Of a DNA stretch of 64,000 nucleotides, positions 23,879 through 35,361 are shown one piece after another. The notes under the pieces are model-generated. The model was not told where the DNA came from and did not search any database. It was given only the letters and a program-made list of their open reading frames with translations. Where the stretch lies: the NCBI GenBank assembly GCA_963575745.1, contig CAUYUJ010014354.1, positions 126,001-190,000 of the forward strand. Direction: 5' to 3'. Within the stretch, counting starts at the first letter, position 1. Each line of letters starts with the position of its first letter. The DNA comes from Prorocentrum cordatum (lineage: Eukaryota; Sar; Dinophyceae; Prorocentrales; Prorocentraceae). A program made the translations under genes and the position numbers.

Positions 23879-24505
23879 TCACGCCGCCCTCCTTCCAGCC
23901 TCCCGAGCCGCTATGCGGGCTCGGATGGCCTCCAAGCAGGGCAGAGGGGCAGCAGAGGCTTTCAAAGCACCCCGCCTGGCCCCCTCCAGCACGACCGCGG
24001 CCTCCTGCTTACCCACCTGTTCTTCGGGCTCGGCGCAGGCGACCGCAACCCCACTGCGAAGCGGGTGCAAACCTCGGCGCAGTCTCGACAGAACCTGCGC
24101 CTCACTCTCGATGATGCCTGGCATGCACCGCCTAGCCAGCCTTCGAATCTTGTGCTGCGAATGCGCACCGCGCGCCCTGCAAAAAAAAAGAGGCTGCCTC
24201 TCACCTCCCACTTGCGTGCTCGCTAACTCGTGTCCGTGCTCTGGCGCTGACCGACAACTCGGCCACGCGCTCGGGGAAGTCTCCACAGCCCAGCTCAGGC
24301 CTGTCGTGGATATGGCCACCGTAAAAATCAAGACACCGGGCGCGACGGGATCCCCACAATCCGGGCCCCCAGCAGTGCCACGAGGTGGCCTTATCAAAAA
24401 TCTGTTTGGGCCGAGCTCTCGAAAGGGGCCTCTGGCGGGTCGCCCCGGGAAACAAAGGCAGCACTTCAGCAGCCAAACGGGCCACATACTCCACGCGCCG
24501 CACAT
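23879..24505 (-). pseudogene. Probable C-terminal part of the LINE polyprotein
   Basis: One open frame of 208 codons directly after the RNase H stop. It includes LSRLRRGLHPLRSG and ends LPCLEAIRARIAAREAGR, a Lys/Arg/Glu-rich helical tail like those seen at the end of dinoflagellate LINE polyproteins. Assignment rests on position, composition and a short motif only. Confidence 0.4.
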
Positions 24506-24518
24506 CGTGCTCTAGCCC

Positions 24519-25872
24519 CTAGCTTTCGGCATCCGAAGGCCGGGGGTGGACCTCCATCGCCCTCTTAGCCTCAATATGCGCTCGCCAGTTGGCCTGGCCT
24601 ATCCCACGTTCTAACAGCGGGAGCTTATCTTTGTCCTCGAGCTTCCTGCGAGCTGGCGCGTGGACAGCTGGGGCGTGTTCTTGTTTGTTCATATGTACCT
24701 TAAGCCTCCATATCGCTGCTCGGGGGGCGCAACTTGACAGCATCCAATCGCTGTAGCACGCTGACCGCATACTGGGCACAAAGATGGGCATCAAAGCAAG
24801 CTGCAGCTGCTCGGCAGCCTGGCTGGTCTGCGGGAGTGAGGGCCACGCAGCCCCTCTCGCGGTATACTTGTGGTTCCCATACTCGTCAAAGAAAACCCAA
24901 GAGTACCCCGCCCGAGACAGTTCCCTACTCGCATGGGGAATCCAAGACCCATCCTCAGCCTGATACAGTTCACTCACATCCAACTGACCCCACTCCACCT
25001 GATTCCCATCATTATCATAAAGCACAGGCTCATGCTTGTCACTGGGCTGGGGCCAGTAACTGATGTGACGTTCCATCTTGAGGCCGTCATGCCGACGCTG
25101 ATCCCCGCCCAGATCCGCCGCGTATAAGTCACGTGGTAGCTCCAGCGCCCCCCGCGCCTGCACAGCGTCCGCGCGCTGGCGCAGGTAGATGCGATGCCCC
25201 ACCGAATCGGGCCCCTGGCACAAAAGGGCACAATCCAAGGCCGAGGTATCCAGCCTCGACCGCGCGATCCCGGTCCACAGGCCATCACAAAAAGCAGAAC
25301 GCGCTAAATATTTCCTTGGGCCGTGAGGCCTTTCGGCCGATGCCCTTGGCCCTGGGGCTCACCAGCCGACGAATCGGTTCAACGCAGACGCGGGCCCCTG
25401 GGGCCCTACCAAATTTGGTTGCCAGGGTCCGCCCATGGAAACGCTGGACCCCCGCTTCGAGCAAACTCGCAACCAAAGAGGGGGAGGTGTAGACCAGAAT
25501 GTGCTCCACTCCTTCGTCGCCAATCCAGTCGAGGGGCGAGTCAGCGCGCCGCCCGATCCTTTGCAGCGACAGGAACACCTTACTGATGGGCCCTCTGGAT
25601 TGCTCCCAACTGGGCCCTTCCCTGCCCACCTCCCTCCACATCGCGCGCAAGTCCTTGCCCGAGAAATTCGCAAACCCAGGCCTGGCGACGGCGCCCCGCG
25701 CCGCCTGGGCCCAAGCCACCGCGGGGGCAACCGTGCTCAGCCAAAGGGGGTCGCCAACCAGCGCAATCTTGGACCGCGTCGAGACACCCGTGTGCCTCGG
25801 AGCCTGGAAAGATAGCAGCACGCTCCTCGCTCGCTTAAGTTCACCGTCGGCCATGCCGACAAGTGAGCCCAA
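24519..25872 (-). pseudogene. LINE post-RT and RNase H remnant
   Basis: 25,872-25,285 reads GVSTRSKIALVGDPLWLS..., the conserved connector after the RT in this LINE group. 25,238-24,519 is one open frame with an RNase H fold pattern: ...YQAEDGSWIPHASRELSRAG, then YSWVFFDEYG and LPQTSQAAEQLQLALM. The Asp of EDGSW and the Glu of QAAE sit where RNase H catalytic residues are expected. It ends at a stop at 24,519. It would remove RNA from the cDNA hybrid. Confidence 0.65.
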
Positions 25873-25979
25873 GTTTCACCCCCGCCGTCTATATCTTACC
25901 AATCCTTCCACTGTCGCGGGAAAGGGCCCTCTGGTATATCTGGAGAACTCTATGCCTTCTAAACATATCCTTGAAGCGT

Positions 25980-27420
25980 CTACGACGTTTCGAGGAGGTG
26001 GCCTTTCTTATGCCGCTGGCCTCCAGGGGCCAAAACGCAAGCCAAAAACGCCGCGTGCGTTCCGACCGAACTAGCCGGCAAGCCGAGGCGACCTCCGAGG
26101 CGACGGGCAAGCCCACTGGAAGACGCAAGCGCCATAAGTTTGTCGGCGGCTAAGTTGACCCGACGCTCCTGAGTAAACAGGCACCGCAGATCGGCCGCCG
26201 CATCGCTGACAGCCTCGAGCACCTCACTCGGCCGCCCGTAGCAGCTGACGGCGCCGTCGTCAACGCACGACGACATACCCACACCCGGGCTGCGGCGGAC
26301 AAAGCCGCCAAACAGCTGCGCCGCATATACCTAAAACGCTATTGAAACGCTATCCCGCTGGCAGCCCGCTGGGAGCATGTAGGGTCGCCAAACTGCGATC
26401 CGATCCCACGCGCAGGATCCCGGGCCCCCGCCAGAAATCAATGGCAACCTTGACAATGGCGGGGTCAAGCCCCGCTTCCATCGCCCGCTTCCCCAACGGC
26501 GCCAAATCAAAACACTCGTAATACTCTGTTCCCTCCCAAGAGAAACCAGCCGCGACGCCGCCTTCTCCCACCATGGCTTCCGCCTTGACCGATTGGCCCC
26601 AGACGCGGGCGTCTGCCGACTTGCCCGCCCAAAAAGCCCAAGAACGGCGCGGGTGCTTATCCGTCGTGGCAAAGCGAAGGGGTCTCCGGAATTCCCTCCA
26701 AAGCCGCGAGGCGGCACAATAGAAAGGGTCTCGAACTTCCCATGGGTTTCTCGAGCAAAAGGAACAACATCCAGTACGACGCTCGGGGGCAAAGCCCAAG
26801 CTTCTCCGTAATCTGGAAAAAAACACGCCAGAGCGTCCAACCCCTGGTCAGTCAGGCACGAGCACTGCCGCACATGCACCCCGTCAAGGAACTGCGCTGT
26901 GCGCGGCGAGAACGCCCTGGCAGCAGCGCGAATCCCAGGCGCACTGAGGCGGCCGAAGCAGCCCCTATCAGAGACGTCGACGGGCGGTGGTAAACTAGTG
27001 GCATGCCAAAAGCTCCCAAACCATCGGCCTCCGTGGCCAGCAAAACACGAGGTCCGACGACAACGCCCAAGGACTTTTCTCGGTGGCCGTGGGCTCCCAC
27101 ATGTGTTTAAGACGCGTTAAACGGTGCATCTTCCTGGCTGACCCAGCCGGGGCGTCAGCTTGCCACTGGCCCCAGCACTTCCTATCCTTGCCCATCCAAA
27201 CAACCCCTAGCTTCCTTGATGTCCCCCTCCCACTCCCCCAGAAGCTCGGCGGACTGGTCGGCCCAATCTGCGAAACCAGCCAGGCGCGCGGGTCACGAAG
27301 CCATCGCCTGGCGGGCCTCGTTGACCGCGAGATCGGGCCTAGGTGAGAGCCCCTCGGCATCGAAAGGCTGCGCAACAATATCAATGAGGTTCCGTGCGGC
27401 CTGGGCTTCACATTGATCAA
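25980..27420 (-). pseudogene. LINE reverse transcriptase remnant
   Basis: Pieces in three frames. Around 26.55-26.35 kb the strand reads EGTEYYECFDLAPLGKRAME and then GLDPAIVKVAIDFWRGPGIL, matching the palm region D-x-x-K-xF/YE.xD..L.. of RTs, followed by SGLPAG (template-grip motif). At about 26,260 it reads MSSCVDDGAVSCYGRP: the YVDD active-site box with both Asp retained and Tyr replaced. Next comes VNLAADKLMALAS. The segment 27.42-27.0 kb corresponds to the linker between EN and RT and carries no recognised motif. Confidence 0.68.
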
Positions 27421-27690
27421 TCAAAGAGTCCATCTGCGCGGCTAATCTCTGGCTGGTGTTAAAAAGGCCCCTAGCACACTGCTGAAGCTAGACCCAACCA
27501 ACCCAGACACGAACATCATCCGCCACCTTACTCTGGGGGGGGGGCTGCAAAACGGGAGCCCAACTCGCCACTAAAGGAAGGCCCTCGCTGCCCTTGCGCT
27601 TGATGAGGGCGCCCAGCTCGCTCTCTAACTCAAGCTCCATGGCATCCGAAAAAGCTTCCCAAGCCGCATCCAGCACTCCCCAGGCCGCCA

Positions 27691-28560
27691 TCACGCCCTG
27701 AATGTCGGCGACGAGGTCAGCCCGCTCAGCCCGGGCCCGAGGGCAGTCCAGTCCGCGGGGGCACTCGTGGGTCCCAGCGGGAGATCCGCGGGGGGCCTCT
27801 GGTGACTCGCGTACACCAACTGCTGCTGCTTGATCGCCCCAGGCCTGGGCTGCAACTGGACAATGCGACGCGGGCGCTTGGGCCGCGACGTGACCGCCAA
27901 GACGCGCTCCACCAACTTACTGAAAACTGCCGACACCAAACAATAATTCATCGTCGCTTCGGCCCCTGCCGTGGCACGCGTCGCGATCGGAGGCCTCGAA
28001 ATGAACATCCCTGACTTTCGTGGCATTCCCGTCATCTCCAGACAGTCAAAGCCGAAATTCCAGTCAGCACAAAGCAGAGCGAGACGCCTGCCTTCAATCA
28101 CCTGCCCGCCTTGCTGAGGACATGATGGCTGCGTTGGCCCACCCCGCCCCCGCCCCCCCCCCCCGCCCCCAGTGCGCAGGTGCGCGCTACCCGCATGCAA
28201 CGGGGGCCAGCCTGGCAGATCAATCTCGGCAAAACTGAGCCGGCGCGGGACAGTGAGTCCACTCGCCACGCGCGAAGGCCATCCCATGCCGACAGTGATC
28301 CTGACGATGATGGCCACGCCAGCTGAGGCACGCCCCTGCGCTCGGGGCTCCGAGGGCGAGCATCGCGTGGTCCAACCCATTGCTTTGGCGGAGCTGACTC
28401 GGGCTCCCAACCGCCCTTCATCCACGCCGATCTCTTGGGCGCACGCCACCAGGGCCGTATTTGAAGCACGCCTCGATTAGAGTGTGCCCCAGCTGTTCCC
28501 ATTATAAAATTCAAAAACGAACGCCCTACTATCGCGCTGAGACGGAGTGGCGGCGTTCGT
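27691..28560 (-). pseudogene. LINE AP-type endonuclease domain remnant
   Basis: The domain begins near a segment reading FVFEFYNGNSWGTL (about 28.5 kb), which resembles the start of the endonuclease/exonuclease/phosphatase fold. Then, after a frameshift, come CAQEIG (expected catalytic Glu), GRASAGVAIIVR, LALLCADWNFGF (equivalent of the GDFN motif) and TMNYCLVS (equivalent of the LDYFLVS motif, with Asp changed to Asn). The domain nicks target DNA in non-LTR retrotransposons. The Asp-to-Asn change and broken frame point to decay. Confidence 0.6.
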
Positions 28561-28753
28561 CGGACAGCTCGCCCCATGCGCCGACATCTTGAAACCAATG
28601 CATCGCGGTGTCGGCGCAGAGACCACGCGACCCGAAGCCTGACCGCTCGGGCCAAAGAAACCTGCACTGTCCACATCGGGCCCCTCCTTCGCACTCGTGT
28701 AGCTGCCAGACTGCAAGCCCGACCAGCCGAGGAGGCAGGAACCCGCAACAATA

Positions 28754-29885
28754 TCACCATACCTGTAGCGTACTAGCCACTGCGGGGGGAGTAAGATATG
28801 ATACGCCACCATACTCCACTCCGAGACCACCAACCCATTCTCCGTCTGTCGATGGCTCAAGACACTCTGCGCGTGGCCTCTTGACCTTGGCATTAAGCAA
28901 TACCTCCAGGATAGCACGCTTGGCACCACCTACCCAAGTCATGCCTCCTATGTCCCAGAACTGCTCTGCTGCCTCCTGACCCCCGAAGGCGTCGTCGAAC
29001 GCCGCGTCCATTGGCACTGGGCGGCGGACGCGTTCGTCGCCTCCAGCGGGGGCAGGGACCTCTCCATCATCATCATCAGGCCGAAAAGCATCAGCACGAA
29101 CTGGGGCCTTTCGCATGAGCCCCGTACAGCCTCGCGAACTCCTGAAAGGCGTCTGTCTCGAACATCTGCTGGATGGCCTCGCGCCCTTGCAGTATCTTCT
29201 GCGCACCCCGAAGACATCCACGCCAGCGTCAGAATCCAGTGGCAGCGAAGCCACCAACTGCTTCTGGAGCGCCGCGTACTCGGCCGCCTGCCACTCGGCG
29301 TCGGCATCCGCCCTGTCCTCCTGCAGTTGCCCCATATTCTTGTCGAAGTCGGCCAGCTCCTGTTTGAACTTCTCAAACTTCGCATTCGCCCTGTTGAGCC
29401 CGTGCCCCACATTGCTGTTCTGCGTTAGGCCCGACCTCCTTGACTCGATATTGCTCCGCACCTCGCGCAGCTGCTGCTCCAGCAACTAACTGCCTTGCGG
29501 GCGCCATGCGTTCGCCCTTGCACGCGTTGATAGCGGCCTCCAGCTGGGTGGTTTCCGTGCGCAGGGCTGCGTCTCCATCGTCATCATCACGTGGCGCGGC
29601 GGGAGGAGTTCCGCCTCCCTGCGCCGGCACGGCGCGCGACGGGGCGGTGAGCTGCTCCAGCTTCTTGGCCATATCGGCGAACTGCTTGTCGATGCGCGAC
29701 TCACGCTTGGAGCCAGTAGCAGGGAGGCGCTGACGACCGCCACCAGCATTCCCAGCTCCAGCACCTTGCTTTGCGAAACCTGCCGCTTGCGCGCGACGGA
29801 GGACCGCAGCTGGCGCCTTGGCCCCGCATCGGCGTCGCACGCGGCATGCCCAGTTCGACGTGCGTCCGCACCCCTGGCAGCCTCA
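28754..29885 (-). pseudogene. LINE ORF1 (gag-like) remnant with zinc ribbon and coiled coil
   Basis: A zinc-ribbon motif is visible at 29,882-29,826: CQGCGRTSNWACRVRRRC, a C-x2-C-x7-C-x5-C pattern. It is followed by a helical stretch (KRESRIDKQFADMAKKLEQL) and, after a frameshift near 29.4 kb, a second heptad-like segment (ANAKFEKFKQELADFDKNM, then QLQEDRADADAEWQ). The tail is acidic (DDDDGEVPAP) and a stop lies at 28,754. Coiled coil plus zinc ribbon suggests RNA binding and RNP formation, as for other LINE ORF1 proteins. Confidence 0.7.
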
Positions 29886-29950
29886 GAAAAGGCTGCTTAG
29901 CGCCCTCGAGCCACGTCGCCATCCATGGATGCCGCACGATGAGGTCGCAA

Positions 29951-30679
29951 ACTGCGGGGTTGTGAGGTACCCCACAACTGCACTGCGGGGTTTGAGCTAC
30001 CCCAAAACTGAAAGCCAAATTGGCACGCGACAGCGACTACCGCTCTGAAGAAAGCTGTCGCAAGCCCAGAAACACGCCTGAACCAGAACGGCTAAGGTAG
30101 TTTGACAACGTCTCCTCCGACAAAAAAACTCGGGGCAACCATCGCACCCAAGAAAGACCAGGATCGCCCAGATCGCCCTGGGGGCCCACGCAGACCCTCT
30201 GGAACCATCGTGGAGCCATGCGGGGACTACTTGAGTCAGGCCCACCTTCGAATCATCCCCAGACCATGTCGTTGCTGCGCTGGCACGGCGGCGGGACTCA
30301 CTGCAGGCAATCGCCGCGGACTGGTTGCGCGCAGGGCTGAGGTGCGCCCCACACTCTAGACAAGCGCGTCCCGCTGCTCGCAGAGTAGCCACTCCCAAGT
30401 CGCATGGACTATGCCCCCATGGCATCGAGGCAAGCAATCTCCATTGCAACGAGGCAGACATTTGTTGTTTGGACGTTTGCGAATAGGCACTCTGCCAATT
30501 CCGAATAATGGAACGCGCTCGGCGAGCATGTCTGGGATCGGCCCTCCTCCCAAACCTCGGGCCTCCCTCACTCGCCTGCCGTGCCTTCCGCCGGCGCGCA
30601 GCGTCTCCGCGGCGGCACAAGGGCGCGCTGCCGGACAGGCGGGCAAACGGCTGGGCAGTGGGCGACAAAGAAACATACG
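29951..30679. other. Unassigned DNA next to the LINE 5' end
   Basis: Contains a GGGG(T)T(T)GAG(G/C)TACCCCA pair at about 29,955-30,005 (a short direct or inverted repeat just outside the LINE). No gene recognised. Confidence 0.35.
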
Positions 30680-30824
30680 TATCCGTGGCCTCTCGGGCCA
30701 ACCCCCAGGGCCGCGACCCGCCGAAACGGGGCGCTCTGTCGCGGATGCCCCGCGCGGACTGTATCCGTGCGATCGCGTGTCCGCAAAATCGCGCCTTCGA
30801 ATCCAGACCGCGAGAGCGCGGATA
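30680..30824 (-). repeat. 145-bp element with inverted ends (family D), copy 1
   Basis: Begins TATCCGTG and ends CGCGGATA. The internal sequence in reverse complement (CTCTCGCGGTCTGGATTC, CGCGCGGGGCATC, GGGTCGCGGCCC) matches 52,632-52,776. The length is the same in both copies. Confidence 0.8.
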
Positions 30825-32825
30825 CGGGTTTGCTCACCGCTCGTGAAATGCACCGCTTTCTCGCTTGCGCGGCCCTGTGAACTGCTTCCCAAAGGCCTTC
30901 TCTGCTGTCACCAATCGGCGAGTCGTTCCGGCTGACTCCCCGCGTGAAAACGGCTCGAACCCTGCTTCAAGGCCGCGTTTCCCTACCCCTCGTGGTCCAA
31001 TCCTGCCTTCTCCCTTCCGTCTCGATTCCCTCCTTGCGATCATGTTTGTCCTAAGTCGGGCTGTAGTCGAATACGCTTCCGAAGCGACCTGCTCTGCCTG
31101 CTCTGTGCGGCAACATTTCGGTAGCCGCTTTCAAACCAATAATGGTCGCGTGCATGTATGTGGTGTACTCAGACTGCGTCCGTGCTTCGTGCGTGTTGGC
31201 CTATGTCTTGCCTCGTGCGACCTCATGCGTGCAACCATCTTGGTATGAGAACAGAGAACCAGGGACACAAGCAATCGGGGTACGTATCTCAAGTGATTCC
31301 AGGGCACAAAACGAAGCGGTGGGAGAGGAGGGCGTGGAGACGGAATGGCACGGAATTTGACAAAACCAGTCACTAAGGGGGAATGGGCCGCAAAACTCGG
31401 GGGGCTAAGGTGAAGCATCTCAAGAGAGGGAAGCGGCGGCCTCGTACACTTCCTGGCGGCGGGCACGGCAGTCGCACCCTCACGGGCAAGCGGCACGGAG
31501 CTCCAAAGACCGAAGCGTTGTCTCAATATCCCGACACTTGCGAGATTAGCGACGCACTCCTCCTCCTCCACCGCCTCCTCACCATCCTCGATCATCAACT
31601 CCATTTCCTCTTGCTCCATCTTCCCATCATTCCCTAACTCAACTCGCTCCCAGCAGCACACCGAGCAGGACCAAGACCGTCGAGAGACTGGGCCGAGCCC
31701 CGAGAGGCCCTCTCCGATGCTCCCCTTCGCCCTGGCTTCCCCCAACCTCCAACTTCGAGGTGTCTGCCTCCAGCTGGGATGGCTTCACGACTCAGCCTCC
31801 TAAGCGTTGAAGGCAAATTACCGATTTTGATGTTTCGGCAGCTTGTGGGCGTCTCCATATTCGCCGTGCAAACCCCCCGCGGCCACGTCGAAATTCCGAT
31901 CCGGAACGGGCCGAGGTGACACGGTTCCCTTCCCCACGTGCCCCTCCGGCAATCGGGCCCTGGGAGGCCGAAGGGAACCTCAGGGCGTTCCTCAGTTGCG
32001 CCTGGGGCATTCGCTGAACTGCAGCTGCTGGCAGGGCTCTACGCCCTTCCACAGACCCTGCCCGCAGTCCCGCCCCGAGGCCCTCGAGCGGGCCAGTTGC
32101 ATTGCCCTTGCGTCTGGTGTTCAGGAAGCCGAGAGAGCGGTCAGACTGGGCCGCTCGCGATCGCCGTCCTTGCTTTCCAGCGATCGCCAAAGCGAGATCG
32201 CCGAATTCGGCGGCCTCGCTGCCCGATGTACGCCCAATTCAACACCTTCAGCCCAAAGAAACCAAAGTCCTCCGATCACCGGGTCCTGAGATCGACGCCC
32301 ACCTCACAGATACCTCCCCGCCGTGCAAAACCTTTCCGAACCCATCACGGGCCATTCGTCGACCTTGGTCCCCAAGGACCTTGACTGGCGATGTCAAGGA
32401 GACCGTTGATCCAGTCGCGCCCGCCTTCCAGCCCCTGTCGCCCTTGATGGCTTCGAGAAAACAGCGTCCATGCAGGAGCCCGCTGTCTTATTTTTAGTGA
32501 TAAACGCCCGTGACCTGCCGCACCCCGCCCCCATGGTCACGTCACGATTCGCGCCGGCGCCGTGTGGGAATTGACTATTCTTCAACATTCCCAGAAGGCT
32601 GTGGCGGGAAGCGTGCCGTGACCAGCACCCCCCCCCCTTGATCCCCTCGGCCACGCCTGCTATCGCCAAGGGATACAAAACTGTTTCCAGAACGCACGAC
32701 GGAAACCAAAAGGCACCAGGGCCAACAGCCGTGCATGTTTGTTGCCGACGTAGTTGGGGGGGCCTTCTGAATTCGAGGCCTCCTTGATGTGGTCCGTAAT
32801 GAATGATCAGAGGGACACGCCGCGT
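30825..32825. other. Unassigned DNA
   Basis: A minus-strand stretch near 31.55-31.65 kb reads NDGKMEQEEMELMIEDGEEA and could be an exon, but the other strand is pyrimidine-rich and equally open. Nothing firm. Confidence 0.3.
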
Positions 32826-32980
32826 CGTCCATCCACCGGCGACGCGGCTCGATGCGCGCCGACGGCGTCGACACATCGCCGACGTCGACGATACATCGAC
32901 GATACATCGCCGAAGCATCGCCGATTCATCGGCGATGTGGCGCGCTCCTCCGACCCCATATGCTCAGACCACGTCTAAAG
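32826..32980 (+). repeat. Palindromic dispersed repeat family E, copy 3
   Basis: CATCGCCGA and CATCGGCGA repeats. The tail GGCGCGCTCCTCCGACCCC, then ATATGCTCAGACC, matches copies 1 and 2. Confidence 0.7.
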
Positions 32981-34164
32981 GCCTCGATCGACTGGGGACC
33001 CCGCGGGCACGACTAGCAGCACAAGGACACGTAACCTGTTGGGAGCGGGTCTGTTCTAAGAGGCCCAAAACATTGTGGACAGGGTTTCGTTTCTGCAGAC
33101 GTAGCAAGACAAGCCACCCATATTGATGATCCCTGAGGTGCAGAAACGGGGACCTTACTCTAGCTACATTGTGCGTAGGGGGTCAATGGCTCTTTCATGT
33201 TCGACGAAGGCAGAGCTACCCACGGCAGGCCACTGGGCCTCGCGCCTTCTTGCGAACGACTCGCCCGGAGAAGAGCGGCCCTCCAGCCCAGACCGCGGGG
33301 CACGCTGCGCGGTCACGCTCGCCCGCCTGCGGGTCTCCCCTCTGCCCCCTCCCGCTTGCCCGCCCGCCTGCTTCGTCCCGCCGGCCTTGGCCTCCCGCCT
33401 GCGCGTTTGCCGTTGTCTGCTTGCTTCTCGGTACTGGGTGGAGCTTCATGGAACCCTCTGGACCTCCGCGGCCCATCATAAACGTGATCTCGTCCATATT
33501 TCGCCAAGATGTCGCCCAGATGACGACCAGCCCCGACGAAATCCGAACAAAATCCCCAAGACCGCCAGGAACTCGGGCACCCCCTGATGCACCCATGAAA
33601 GACCGCACCACGGTTACCGTTCGCCCTCCCCGTCGCCGCGCATCACACAGAAAGCGAGGCCCCCAGAGCATCACGGCGCCTGCAGGCGCCAGGCCCTTCC
33701 ATCACAGACCGAACGAGCCAAACACGCCCGCCGCTCGCGCCGTTGCGGAGCCTCCCCGCCTGCGCGCCCCTGCGAAGCTGCTGGTGGCGCGACCTGCTTC
33801 CTGAACCTCCTCATCCTCCTCCTCTTCTTCCTGCTCCAACTTTTCCTCGTCAGCCTCCTCGTCCTTGCTCCGAATGAACAGATGCACGCATTATGTCACC
33901 TAGCCGATCGATGCAGAGAACCATCTCTTGGCTACCCCAATGAATCCTCGGTTCGCTCATCCTCTAAGTCCTGCCCTACTCACTACTTCATCCTAATTCC
34001 GCACTGTCCCTCCCCGAACCCTTGTCATTCCGCCCTCTCACACGCACAACAATTACGCTACCGAGGAACCCCAACTACTTGGATTATGGCTGAAGTGATG
34101 ATAGCTGAAAAAAAGCATGTGAGAATGATGTTGGTGGCCGTTGCCCCGCCCATACCGCAAAGAC
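32981..34164. other. Unassigned DNA
   Basis: Open frames of up to 211 codons on the plus strand overlap others on the minus strand. An acidic minus-strand segment (KDEEADEEKLEQEEEEEDEE) lies near 33.8-33.87 kb. No family recognised. Confidence 0.3.
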
Positions 34165-34790
34165 GACCGTCACGGAGAACGGCCACGCTCAAGGACCACC
34201 CCGTGCGCACCCCCTGTGATATCGAGAAAACGCCCCGCCTGCCGTGCCCTGGACGACCGTCACGGATAGCGGCCGCGCTCAGGGACCACCCCGTGCGCAC
34301 CCCCTGTGGTGTCGAGAAAACGCCACGCCTGCTGTACCCTGCGACGATCGTCACGGATAGCGGCCGCGCTCTGCAACCACCCGTGCGCACCTCTGGCGGT
34401 GTCGAGAACATGCCACGCCTGCTGGGGCAAGGAACAACGTCACGGATAGCGGCCGCGCTCAGGGACCACCCCGTGCGCACCCCCTGTGGTGTCGAGAAAA
34501 CGCCACGCCTGCCGTGCCCAGGACGACAGTCACGGATAGCGGCCACCCCGTGCGCACCCCCTGTGGTGTCGAGAAAGAGCCACGCCTGCTGTGCCCTGAA
34601 CGACCGTCACGGATAGCGGCCGCGCTCAGGGACAACCCCGTGCGCACCCTTGGTGGTGTCAAGACTCTGCCACGCCTGCTCTGCCCTGGACGACCGTCAC
34701 GGATAGCGGCCGCGCTCAGGGACCATCCCCCTGCGCACCCCCTATGGCGTCGACAAAACCACACGCCTGCTGTGCCCTGGACGACCGTCG
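34165..34790 (+). repeat. 90-bp tandem array, about 7 copies
   Basis: CACGGATAGCGG (or GAGAACGG) occurs at 34,171, 34,261, 34,352, 34,441, 34,531, 34,608 and 34,698. The unit also holds GGACCACCCCGTGCGCACC and GGTGTCGAGAAAACGCCACG. A unit of 90 bp keeps a 30-codon repeat open on both strands until the 77-bp unit. Confidence 0.92.
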
Positions 34791-34935
34791 TGCTGTGCTG
34801 TGTTGTGTAGTGCTGTGCGGTGCCGTGCTGAGCTGTGCTGAGGTGCTGTGCTGAGCTGTGCTGTGCTGAGCTGAGCTGTGCTGAGCTGAGCTGTGCTGTG
34901 CTGAGCTGAGCTGACCTGCGCTGAGCAGTGCTGTG
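34791..34935. repeat. GCTGTGCTGA decamer satellite
   Basis: Repeats of GCTGTGCTGAGCTGA with GT/GA alternation. Gives Ala/Gln/His/Ser frames. Confidence 0.85.
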
Positions 34936-35276
34936 TACGTGCTGTGTGTCAATATGCTGTGTGGTGGGGGGAGGAAAAGGGAGGCGGGAGGTGTGAGGAA
35001 GACGCGGGTGCGACGCGGGTGGGAAGAAAAACATAACCCCACGAAACATGTATGTGGGGAACTTAAATCCGAATGCTGAAGCATGGACCTCTGGAGGTTC
35101 TCCTCCCGGATTGCAGATTGGACACGACAGCATTGGGGGTGGTTTGAAAGAGGATCTGGCATATCAGGTGCAACGCTCGTAGCAGGTGGAGGAGGAGCAG
35201 GAGGACAAGCAGCATCAACCCTGGCGCAACTCTTCTCCTCGCCCCCAGCGGCCCCAGGGCGATGCGACGGGGTGTC

Positions 35277-35361
35277 CCCAAGTTCCACGCCCTTCTTCAC
35301 GGCGCATTCCTTCAAAGCCCTCTCGAACTGGGGCAGGGCCAGCACCTTCTCCTTGGGGTTC
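35277..35361 (-). other. p25-alpha exon c (3' part of the domain)
   Basis: The acceptor is GCATGCAG|GAACCCC. Its first G completes the AG left by exon b to give Arg. It encodes NPKEKVLALPQFERALKE and then CAVKKGVELG, with strong G/C third-position preference. A GA donor (CTTGGG|GACACC) falls right after the domain. The frame remains open into a Pro-rich stretch to about 35,040 and then into repeat DNA, so the exon may be longer. Confidence 0.6.

Larger units (their letters stand above)
23880..29950 (-). mobile_element. Decayed near full-length LINE retrotransposon (gag-EN-RT-RNase H)
   Basis: On the minus strand, read from 29.95 down to 23.88 kb, pieces of one non-LTR retrotransposon appear in the expected order: gag with zinc ribbon and coiled coil, AP-type endonuclease, reverse transcriptase, RNase H, and a basic/acidic C-terminal tail. 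The frame changes at least six times and several stops interrupt it, so it is not active as it stands. Both ends appear to be present, which is unusual because most LINE copies are 5'-truncated. No poly(A) tail or clear target duplication is visible. The 3' flank is DNA of the GGCCCCAAG type. Confidence 0.82.

Noticed and set aside
35037-35276. Extension of p25-alpha exon c into the Pro-rich open frame
   Set aside because: Possible, but a GA donor of the local type lies right after the domain and the frame runs on into the GCTGTGCTGA satellite, so it was left out of the model.
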